From positions 9,456,931 through 9,520,930 of the forward strand of contig OY755047.1 of assembly GCA_963576565.1 (NCBI GenBank): DNA of 64,000 nucleotides. The letters run 5' to 3'. The notes below the pieces were generated by a model. It was not told where the DNA came from and ran no database searches. It saw only the letters and a program-made list of their open reading frames with translations. The stretch is from Aspidapion aeneum (Eukaryota; Arthropoda; Insecta; Coleoptera; Brentidae). Positions 33,201 to 45,200 of this stretch are shown here, in pieces. Both the position numbers and the translations under genes were made by a program. Every line of letters starts with the position of its first letter. Position 1 is the first letter of the stretch.

Positions 33201-36200
33201 CGAGCTGCAGTATCCTTTCTGCCGATGACACATCCCCCACTTTTACAATCTGGCCTATCCTCAAGGTAGGACGCTACTAGCTGTCTACTTTTTGGCTGAA
33301 AGTTGTAGAGCATGAGTTTTTTTAAAAGAATCTCATGGGAAACACAATCAAATGCTTTGCTGAGGTCGAAGAACTAGGTGACATTGTACTTCCCTTCCTC
33401 AAAGTCATCCATAATGGTTGAGAGGACATCCAGGATGGCCAAGCTTGTGCTTCTTGTATATAATATACAAGTTACACTGAATTTCGTCTTTAAAACATTC
33501 CAATGCAAAATACATGTTAGAAAGATTCGTGATTAGAAGATTTCCCCAGAAAATTCGACTTATCGAAGTTTGAGTTATCAAGACCAAATTATATATATTT
33601 CTTACCCTTGACGCCATTGCCAACAGATTGGTTCGATCAAAGATTTTAAGGTATCGAAGTTCGACTGTACTAGATTTGTATAAAACTAATTTAAATTGGT
33701 TTTGTTTTTCAGTAAGTTCGATTATCTTAGTTGATCTCACTTTTTTTTAGGCCGGGAGATGATCAACCAAAACCATTACGAGTCCGAGACCATCAGAAGG
33801 CGTTTGGAGGAGCTCCACCGTTTATGGGAACAGCTGCTGTCGAAATTGGCAGAAAAAGGCATGAAATTGCAGCAAGCCTTGATTTTGGTGCAGTTTTTGA
33901 GACACTGCGATGAGGTATGAAAAAATCGCAACAAATAATTTGATTTTCAGATAAATATTTTTAGTAATCTTTTTTTTAATACTTTAATTCTATTCTTATA
34001 CTTTTTTTGTATAGATATTTTTTTATTTGAACATTTTTTTAATACTTTGTTCTGAGTAATTTGCTTCTTTAGGTTTACATTTTAACATTTGTTTTATTCC
34101 TTAAATAATTTTTGATTTTATTTAAGTATTTTATATTTTTTCTTTTTTTTTGCATTTTAATTTTTTTGTTATTTTTTTAAATTTGTTTTTTTTTTATTTT
34201 ACAGGTTATGTTTTGGATTAATGAAAAATCCGCATTTTTGTCCACTGAGGAGTTTGGACATGATCTAGAACACGTTGAAGTTTTGCAAAGAAAGTTCGAT
34301 GAATTCCAAAAAGATATGGCATCACAGGAGTACAGAGTTACAGAAGTCAACGAGATGGCCGATAAGTTAATCCAAGATGGTGAGATTTTTTTATACACAT
34401 ACAGTGGCGGACCCCCCCCCCCCCATCCAGACAAAGATTATTTTTTAGTTCCACTGCATCACTTATGTAAATGTGTTAACAAAATCTACTTAAGTTTTCA
34501 AAATTTTTGCGAATTTGACCCACCTTGAAATACCAAAAAAATAAGTTTTTGTGTTTGCTGCCACTTTTGCCCCTCCCTCCAGGAAATCCTGGATCTGTCA
34601 CTGGTTGAGAGTACTGCATTTGCAAAGCACACCGAAGCAAACTCATTTGGTCATGCACGCTGCAATAAAAACACGACATTAATTAAATTTTATGTATTAT
34701 GTTGTTGCAGAACTTTTTAAAATGCGTCTGTCCTTGTTTAACCCAGTATTTTGTTCCAGGTCATCCTGAAACTGATCAGATCAATACCAGAAAGGAAGAG
34801 TTAAACACTGCTTGGCAGAGACTCAAGCAAATGACTTTGATGCGTCAGGACAAACTCTATGGTGCTCACGAGGTGAATGAAACATCTCTTACTTTTGTTT
34901 TATTTCTTATCCATTCAGTCCTTTTTCTAGCTGTTAGCTTTACGTGTAACATTTGTCTTTTCATTCTTTATTATAATTCTTATTTCGTGACTTTTATATG
35001 GTATCAAGTTTCATGAGCTTAATATTCAACTTTAAAAATTCATATTTCACAATTTATACATTTAAAGGATAAAACTACGGATTTATATCATCTTGTAGTC
35101 AAATAGATGTGAAAAAAACCACATTTATTTCAAATTTGGAAAAAGGGAAGATTTATATGGCCAAACTTTGAATTATTCACTTTGATTTTAGATTCGAAAA
35201 AACGTCATTTAGTGAATTTTGGTCCCTTAATATTTATATTGACAATCTTAAAAAAATTAATATTTTCCAAACTATACATTTTAAGAACAAAAGCATGGAG
35301 AAACCCGATTTTTTTTTGACAAGTTTAGATTCTGAAAAAAAAGTCATTTAGTCGATTTTTCATCTAACCATAAGATATATGAAACATTCATGTATCCTTG
35401 CTCATTTTAATAACAATAACACGAAGTTGTTATGTCCAGAAAATGCGTTAAATCGGTAATGACCCGAGTCAATTAGGGTTATATTCGTCTCACTCCCGCT
35501 TGTAGTAAATAAATCAATTTCTCTTTCTGTTTTTTAAATAAAACAAAAATGTTTTAAAAATCAAACAAGTTTCATGGCTAGTCGGGTAAAAAGGAGTTTT
35601 TGTTTCTCCCATATTTTTCTGTGGGTAGCTTGAAAACTTAACCTCACGGGGGTCCAAGATCTAATGGACAACTAATAAGTGTTGACAGTTAACTGTTTCG
35701 TCCTTATGGGACTTCTCTGAACCTATGTAAATAGTGAGAAAACTCTCGTAGGAAGCGCCATCTATCGAGATACGAGAAAAACTAGAACAAGAGCAGGCGA
35801 AAATAAACTGCTATACATATCGATCAATGAAAAGATCGATAGCAAATAAAAAGAAACAAACTATCCGTGACCTACGACAGCTCTGCTGCCTTTCAGGCCA
35901 GATCAACGCTGATTAGCGTTTTTACCCGCCACCAGACACGTGAGCGTCAATCAGTGGAAGTTTTAAAACCAAATAATAACAAGTGACTTTAAATTCACAG
36001 GTACTAAATTGCACCTTTGTTAAAAATGTTTTATTTTAGATTCAACGCTTCAACCGTGACGCCGACGAAACAGTAGCTTGGATTTCCGAGAAAGACGTTG
36101 TTTTGTCATCTGACGACTATGGCAGAGATTTGGCAAGCGTGCAAACTCTGCAGAGAAAACACGAAGGTGTCGAGAGAGATTTGGCAGCATTGGAAGACAA

Positions 36201-39200
36201 GGTAAGGTCTAATATCTGTCTATCTATCTATTGAGCATTCTTCGATCCATCTTTGGACATAGGCCTCCCACAATATCTTCAATTTTTCTCTGTCTGTCAC
36301 CGTGTTCATCCATCTAGTTCCCGCATGTTTCTTCAAATCGTCCGCCCATTTTGTTTGGGGTCGTCCCTTCTTCTTTTGTTTTCCCAAGGTCTCCACTTTA
36401 CAATACCTTTGTTCCATCGATCGTCTCTTTGTCAGATATTATGACCGGCAAATTTCCATTTTAATTTTGCAATTACTCCTCTGACATCTCTTACTTTTGT
36501 TTTATTTCTTATCCATTCAGTCCTTTTTCTAGCTGTTAGCTTTACGTGTAACATTTATCTTTCCATTGATTTTTGAGCTTTTGTTACCTTATTCATGTTT
36601 AATTTTGTGTGTGCCCAGGTCTGAGATTTTTTCTTGGTTTATTCCTTGTTTATTCTGATTGTGTTTATTATGATTTTAGTTTTAGTGTAGTTCATACTCA
36701 AGTCTATATTTTTAGCTGTTGTATCCAGTTGTTTCAGCATTTTTTTTTTAGTTCTACTTTCTTATCTTTAGGTTTAATATATAGGATGTTATTCAGTAAA
36801 CTGCTAATATTTAGAAGGTAATTTTTGAGTCCATTTTGAAGAAAAAACTTTATATGAACATATGTCTTTAAAAACACAACTTTTTCTGGGTATTACGCCA
36901 CTAGTAAGGAAAAAATTATTTTAAAAAATTAAAAAACCACTGCATTTCTCCTATAAAAATAAAAATCACTAATTTGTCAGTGGCTTTCTATAAAAATAAG
37001 TAATTGCCTAGTAAAACCTAAACCACTTATCTTTTAATTGAATTTGAATACGCTACGTTTCGATTGCCAATCTACAATCGTTTTCAAGCTATTTATTTAT
37101 ATTTTCTCTCAAAATCTTAAATGTTTCTTGTTCAAATATATTTTTTTATTATTATATCGTTGACAAATTGTCAATATTCTGAAGTTTATCAAAAACAATT
37201 GACCAATCTAAACAAAACACAAGGTAACATGATACTATTTCAAGACATTATGTCAGACAATGTTGTTTTCAAATTTGAAAATAAACAGAACAGGGTGACT
37301 CATTAAAACTAGAATCAATAAGGTCTCTTTTTTATAACCATTTAGAAATTTTTACAAAATTATGATCATTGTGGGATTATATTACTATTATATCAAAATC
37401 TATTTAAAAAAAACAGTAATCAGAATTTCATTACAGTATTAATTAATTTTGAAAAAACCTTTTTGCAAATCTTGTCTGAGAATAGGAAGCCAAGCTTTAC
37501 TTATATCTATAGAAATACTTGAAAGACAGTTATCTTCATTTAAATAAATACATGCTGATTCTTTTAATTTTCTTTTAATGTCATTAGATTCTTTTTGTAA
37601 AATTATTGTTTCTCCCCATTTAATTCTATGATTACTCTCAAAAGAAGGCTGACAAACTCTGGATTTCTCGTAATCACCCCTTCTCAAATTATATTTATGA
37701 TCATTAACTTTTACTTCAAGTGGCCTAGAAGTTTCACCTATATAAATTTTACCACATTCACAAGGTATTTTATAAATTACATTTTTTGAATTCTGCTCTT
37801 CATTTATTGGTTTTGTTTTTGTTAGAATAGATCTAAGTTTATTTTCTGGCTTAAAAACTGTTTTTATATTATAATTATTTGCTATTCTCCTAATTTTGTC
37901 TGATATACCTGGTATAAAAGGAATCAATAATTTTTTAGTATCTAAATCAATTATATTAGCATTTCTTCTTCTAGGAAACTCTATTCTATGAAAACAATTT
38001 TCAACAAAATTTATAGGATAGGAATTTTTTATTAAAACTTCTTTAATTAATTCTTTTTCTGATAAAAATCTGTTATTATCAGAACAAATTATCCTTGCTC
38101 TATCAAATAAACTTTTAACAACACCTCTTTTTATTATAGTAGAGTGATTTGATTTAAAATTTAAATATGTATTAGTATGTGTTGGTTTTCTATATACAGA
38201 AGTTTGAAAAGTGTTTTGTTTTTCAATAAGTACATCTAGAAATGGAAGTTTGTTATCAGTTTCTTTTTCTAATGTAAATTTAATAGTACTTTCTTTGTTA
38301 TTCATAAAATATAGAAATTCATTTAGTTTGTTTTCATCATAAGGCCAAATACTAAAAATATCATCAATATATCTAAACCAAACTATGGGTTTATACTGAT
38401 ATTCTTGCAAAATATTATTTTCAAAATCTTCCATAAAAATATTACTCATTAAAGGAGAAAGTGGGGAGCCCATTGCCATGCCAAAATCTTGCTGAAAAAA
38501 ATCATTTTGCCATTGAAAATATGTAGTTTTAATACAAATAGTAAGTAACTCTAAAATTGCATCAATATTTAAATTTGTTCTTTCTCTTAAACTTTGATCA
38601 TTTTCTAAACGATTTCTTACTATTAAAAGGGTTTTATCTACCGCAACATTAGTGAAAAGACTTACAACATCAAAGCTTACCATTAAATGATTATTATTAA
38701 ACTCAATCTCAGATAATTTCTCTAAAAAATGTTGAGAATTTCGTATGTAAGAATTAGTGTTATTCACCAAGGGATTTAAAATGTTTAATAGATATTTTGC
38801 TAATTTATGACATGGAGAATTCATACTACTTACTATTGGTCTAAATGGAACATTAGGTTTATGTATTTTAGGTAAGCCATAGAAATGAGGTGGTTTGCTA
38901 TAATGAGGAACTAACTGAGAACGTTCTCTATCTTGAAAACAATTTTTATGCTTATATAAAGTAGAATAATTTTTTCTCTCTATTGATTTTGTAGGGTCTT
39001 TATTAAGTTTTTTATAAGAACCTTGTTGAATTAAATTTTCAATTTTTTCATTATAAGTGTCATTATTAATTATAACAGTTGCATTACCCTTATCGGCTGG
39101 CAAAATTTTTATTGAGTTATCATTTTTTAAGGATACTAAAGCTTGTTTTTCTTCTTTTGAGATATTTTGTTTAATCTTTAAAGGTTTTTCCAAAACTAAT

Positions 39201-42200
39201 TTTGATCTAATTCTAAATTCATTAGCAACTTCTTCAGGTAAGCTTTTTGCTACTTCTTCAATACCTATTACAAAATCTAACCTATTAGGATTTCTTAGAA
39301 CACTGCTTGGTCAATGTGACACCCTTGCGAATTTGTCTCTGAACCTATGTAAATAGTGAGAAAACTCTCGTAGGAAGCGCCATCTATCGAGATACGAAAA
39401 AACTAGAACAAGAGCAGGCGAAAATAAACTGCTATACATATCGATCAATGAAAAGATCGATAGCAAATAAAAAGAAACAAACTATCCGTGACCTACGACA
39501 GCTCTGCTGCCTTTCAGGCCAGATCAACGCTGATTAGCGTTTTTACCCGCCACCAGACACGTGAGCGTCAATCAGTGGAAGTTTTAAAACCAAATAATAA
39601 CAAGTGACTTTAAATTCACAGGTACTAAATTGCACCTTTGTTAAAAATGTTTTATTTTAGATTCAACGCTTCAACCGTGACGCCGACGAAACAGTAGTTT
39701 GGATTTCCGAGAAAGACGTTGTTTTGTCATCTGACGACTATGGCAGAGATTTGGCAAGCGTGCAAACTCTGCAGAGAAAACACGAAGGTGTCGAGAGAGA
39801 TTTGGCAGCATTGGAAGACAAGGTAAGGTCTAATATCTGTCTATCTATCTATTGAGCATTCTTCGATCCATCTTTGGACATAGGCCTCCCACAATATCTT
39901 CAATTTTTCTCTGTCTGTCACCGTGTTCATCCATCTAGTTCCCGCATGTTTCTTCAAATCGTCCGCCCATTTTGTTTGGGGTCGTCCCTTCTTCTTTTGT
40001 TTTCCCAAGGTCTCCACTTTACAATACCTTTGTTCCATCGATCGTCTCTTTGTCAGATATTATGACCGGCAAATTTCCATTTTAATTTTGCAATTACTCC
40101 TCTGACATCTCTTACTTTTGTTTTATTTCTTATCCATTCAGTCCTTTTTCTAGCTGTTAGCTTTACGTGTAACATTTATCTTTCCATTGATTTTTGAGCT
40201 TTTGTTACCTTATTCATGTTTAATTTTGTGTGTGCCCAGGTCTGAGATTTTTTCTTGGTTTATTCCTTGTTTATTCTGATTGTGTTTATTATGATTTTAG
40301 TTTTAGTGTAGTTCATACTCAAGTCTATATTTTTAGCTGTTGTATCCAGTTGTTTCAGCATTTTTTTTTAGTTCTACTTTCTTATCTTTAGGTTTAATAT
40401 ATAGGATGTTATTGAGTAAACTGCTAATATTTAGAAGGTAATTTTTGAGTCCATTTTGAAGAAAAAACTTTATATGAACATATGTCTTTAAAAACACAAC
40501 TTTTTCTGGGTATTACGCCACTAGTAAGGAAAAAATTATTTTAAAAAATTAAAAAACCACTGCATTTCTCCTATAAAAATAAAAATCACTAATTTGTCAG
40601 TGGCTTTCTATAAAAATAAGTAATTGCCTAGTAAAACCTAAACCACTTATCTTTTAATTGAATTTGAATACGCTACGTTTCGATTGCCAATCTACAATCG
40701 TTTTCAAGCTATTTATTTATATTTTCTCTCAAAATCTTAAATGTTTCTTGTTCAAATATATTTTTTTATTATTATATCGTTGACAAATTGTCAATATTCT
40801 GAAGTTTATCAAAAACAATTGACCAATCTAAACAAAACACAAGGTAACATGATACTATTTCAAGACATTATGTCAGACAATGTTGTTTTCAAATTTGAAA
40901 ATAAACAGAACAGGGTGACTCATTAAAACTAGAATCAATAAGGTCTCTTTTTTATAACCATTTAGAAATTTTTACAAAATTATGATCATTGTGGGATTAT
41001 ATTACTATTATATCAAAATCTATTTAAAAAAAACAGTAATCAGAATTTCATTACAGTATTAATTAATTTTGAAAAAACCTTTTTGCAAATCTTGTCTGAG
41101 AATAGGAAGCCAAGCTTTACTTATATCTATAGAAATACTTGAAAGACAGTTATCTTCATTTAAATAAATACATGCTGATTCTTTTAATTTTCTTTTAATG
41201 TCATTAGATTCTTTTTGTAAAATTATTGTTTCTCCCCATTTAATTCTATGATTACTCTCAAAAGAAGGCTGACAAACTCTGGATTTCTCGTAATCACCCC
41301 TTCTCAAATTATATTTATGATCATTAAGTCTTACTTCAAGTGGCCTAGAAGTTTCACCTATATAAATTTTACCACATTCACAAGGTATTTTATAAATTAC
41401 ATTTTTTGAATTCTGCTCTTCATTTATTGGTTTTGTTTTTGTTAGAATAGATCTAAGTTTATTTTCTGGCTTAAAAACTGTTTTTATATTATAATTATTT
41501 GCTATTCTCCTAATTTTGTCTGATATACCTGGTATAAAAGGAATCAATCATTTTTTAGTATCTAAATCAATTATATTAGCATTTCTTCTTCTAGGAAACT
41601 CTATTCTATGAAAACAATTTTCAACAAAATTTATAGGATAGGAATTTTTTATTAAAACTTCTTTAATTAATTCTTTTTCTAATAAAAATCTGTTATTATC
41701 AGAACAAATTATCCTTGCTCTATCAAATAAACTTTTAACAACACCTCTTTTTATTATAGTAGAGTGATTTGATTTAAAATTTAAATATCTATTAGTATGT
41801 GTTGGTTTTCTATATACAGAAGTTTGAAAAGTGTTTTGTTTTTCAATAAGTACATCTAGAAATGGAAGTTTGTTATCAGTTTCTTTTTCTAATGTAAATT
41901 TAATAGTACTTTCTTTGTTATTCATAAAATATAGAAATTCATTTAGTTTGTTTTCATCATAAGGCCAAATACTAAAAATATCATCAATATATCTAAACCA
42001 AACTATGGGTTTATACTGATATTCTTGCAAAATATTATTTTCAAAATCTTCCATAAAAATATTACTCATTAAAGGAGAAAGTGGGGAGCCCATTGCCATG
42101 CCAAAATCTTGCTGAAAAAAATCATTTTGCCATTGAAAATATGTAGTTTTAATACAAATAGTAACTCTAAAATTGCATCAATATTTAAATTTGTTCTTTC

Positions 42201-45200
42201 TCTTAAACTTTGATCATTTTCTAAACGATTTCTTACTATTAAAAGGGTTTTATCTACCGCAACATTAGTGAAAAGACTTACAACATCAAAGCTTACCATT
42301 AAATGATTATTAAACTCAATCTCAGATAATTTCTCTAAAAAATGTTGAGAATTTCGTATGTAAGAATTAGTGTTATTCACCAAGGGATTTAAAATGTTTA
42401 ATAGATATTTTGCTAATTTATGACATGGAGAATTCATACTACTTACTATTGGTCTAAATGGAACATTAGGTTTATGTATTTTAGGTAAGCCATAGAAATG
42501 AGGTGGTTTGCTATAATGAGGAACTAACTGAGAACGTTCTCTATCTTGAAAACAATTTTTATGCTTATATAAAGTAGAATACATTTTTCTCTCTATTGAT
42601 TTTGTAGGGTCTTTATTAAGTTTTTTATAAGAACCTTGTTGAATTAAATTTTCAATTTTTTCATTATAAGTGTCATTATTAATTATAACAGTTGCATTAC
42701 CCTTATCGGCTTGCAAAATTTTTATTGAGTTATCATTTTTTAAGGATACTAAAGCTTGTTTTTCTTCTTTTGAGATATTTTGTTTAATCTTTAAAGGTTT
42801 TTCCAAAACTAATTTTGATCTAATTCTAAATTCATTAGCAACTTCTTCAGGTAAGCTTTTTGCTACTTCTTCAATACCTATTACAAAATCTAACCTATTA
42901 GGATTTTTTGGGGGTAAAGCAAAATTAGTTTTGGAAAAACCTTTAAAGATTAAACAAAATATCTCAAAAGAAGAAAAACAAGCTTTAGTATCCTTAAAAA
43001 ATGATAACTCAATAAAAATTTTGCCAGCCGATAAGGGTAATGCAACTGTTATAATTAATAATGACACTTATAATGAAAAAATTGAAAATTTAATTCAACA
43101 AGGTTCTTATAAAAAACTTAATAAAGACCCTACAAAATCAATAGAGAGAAAAAATTATTCTACTTTATATAAGCATAAAAATTGTTTTCAAGATAGAGAA
43201 CGTTCTCAGTTAGTTCCTCATTATAGCAAACCACCTCATTTCTATGGCTTACCTAAAATACATAAACCTAATGTTCCATTTAGACCAATAGTAAGTAGTA
43301 TGAATTCTCCATGTCATAAATTAGCAAAATATCTATTAAACATTTTAAATCCCTTGGTGAATAACACTAATTCTTACATACGAAATTCTCAACATTTTTT
43401 TGAGAAATTATCTGAGATTGAGTTTAATAATAATCATTTAATGGTAAGCTTTGATGTTGTAAGTCTTTTCACTAATGTTCCAGTAGATAAAACCCTTTTA
43501 ATAGTAAGAAATCGTTTAGAAAATGATCAAAGTTTAAGAGAAAGAACAAATTTAAATATTGATGCAATTTTAGAGTTACTTACTATTTGTATTAAAACTA
43601 CATATTTTCAATGGCAAAATGATTTTTTTCAGCAAGATTTTGGCATGGCAATGGGCTCCCCACTTTCTCCTTTAATGAGTAATATTTTTATGGAAGATTT
43701 TGAAAATAATATTTTGCAAGAATATCAGTATAAACCCATAGTTTGGTTTAGATATATTGATGATATTTTTAGTATTTGGCCTTATGATGAAAACAAACTA
43801 AATGAATTTCTATATTTTATGAATAACAAAGAAAGTACTATTAAATTTACATTAGAAAAAGAAACTGATAACAAACTTCCATTTCTAGATGTACTTATTG
43901 AAAAACAAAATACTTTTCAAACTTCTGTATATAGAAAACCAACACATACTAATAGATATTTAAATTTTAAATCAAATCACTCTACTATAATAAAAAGAGG
44001 TGTTGTTAAAAGTTTATTTGATAGAGCAAGGATAATTTGTTCTGATAATAACAGATTTTTATTAGAAAAATAATTAATTAAAGAAGTTTTAATAAAAAAT
44101 TCCTATCCTATAAATTTTGTTGAAAATTGTTTTCATAGAATAGAGTTTCCTAGAAGAAGAAATGCTAATATAATTGATTTAGATACTAAAAAATTATTGA
44201 TTCCTTTTATACCAGGTATATCAGACAAAATTAGGAGAATAGCAAATAATTATAATATAAAAACAGTTTTTAAGACAGAAAATAAACTTAGATCTATTCT
44301 AACAAAAACAAAACCAATAAATGAAGAGCAGAATTCAAAAAATGTAATTTATAAAATACCTTGTGAATGTGGTAAAATTTATATAGGTGAAACTTCTAGG
44401 CCACTTGAAGTAAGAGTTAATGATCATAAATATAATTTGAGAAGGGGTGATTACGAGAAATCCAGAGTTTGTCAGCATTCTTTTGAGAGTAATCATAGAA
44501 TTAAATGGGGAGAAACAATAATTTTACAAAAAGAATCTAATGACATTAAAAGAAAATTAAAAGAATCAGCATGTATTTATTTAAATGAAGATAACTGTCT
44601 TTCAAGTATTTCTATAGATATAAGTAAAGCTTGGCTTCCTATTCTCAGACAAGATTTGCAAAAAGGTTTTTTCAAAATTAATTAATACTGTAATGAAATT
44701 CTGATTACTGTTTTTTTAAATAGATTTTGATATAATAGTAATATAATCCCACAATGATCATAATTTTGTAAAAATTTCTAAATGGTTATAAAAAAGAGAC
44801 CTTATTGATTCTAGTTTTAATGAGTCACCCTGTTCTGTTTATTTTCAAATTTGAAAACAACATTGTCTGACATAATGTCTTGAAATAGTATCATGTTACC
44901 TTGTGTTTTGTTTAGATTGGTCAATTGTTTTTGATAAACTTCAGAATATTGACAATTTGTCAACGATATAATAATAAAAAAATATATTTGAACAAGAAAC
45001 ATTTAAGATTTTGAGAGAAAATATAAATAAATAGCTTGAAAACGATTGTAGATTGGCAATCGAAACGTAGCGTATTCAAATTCAATTAAAAGATAAGTGG
45101 TTTAGGTTTTACTAGGCAATTACTTATTTTTATAGAAAGCCACTGACAAATTAGTGATTTTTATTTTTCTAGGAGAAACGCAGTGGTTTTTTAATTTTTT

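Larger units (their letters stand above)
35714..39335. repeat. 3.62-kb tandem duplication, unit 1
   Basis: From TCTCTGAACCTATGTAAATA the sequence repeats at 39336 with only scattered differences (offset 3620-3622). The unit contains intron sequence, alpha-spectrin exon 6, a LINE fragment and a Penelope-like element. Confidence 0.93.
39336..42907. repeat. 3.6-kb tandem duplication, unit 2
   Basis: Near-identical to 35714-39335, including exon 6, LINE fragment and Penelope-like element. Small lesions distinguish it (1-bp, 3-bp and 4-bp indels and a few substitutions), so it is not simply the same read sequence repeated. Confidence 0.92.

Noticed and set aside
42069..43067. Long minus-strand frame (332 codons) crossing the palindrome centre
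   Set aside because: A chimera of the antisense of copy 3 with the sense of copy 2; produced by the head-to-head arrangement and not a separate gene.
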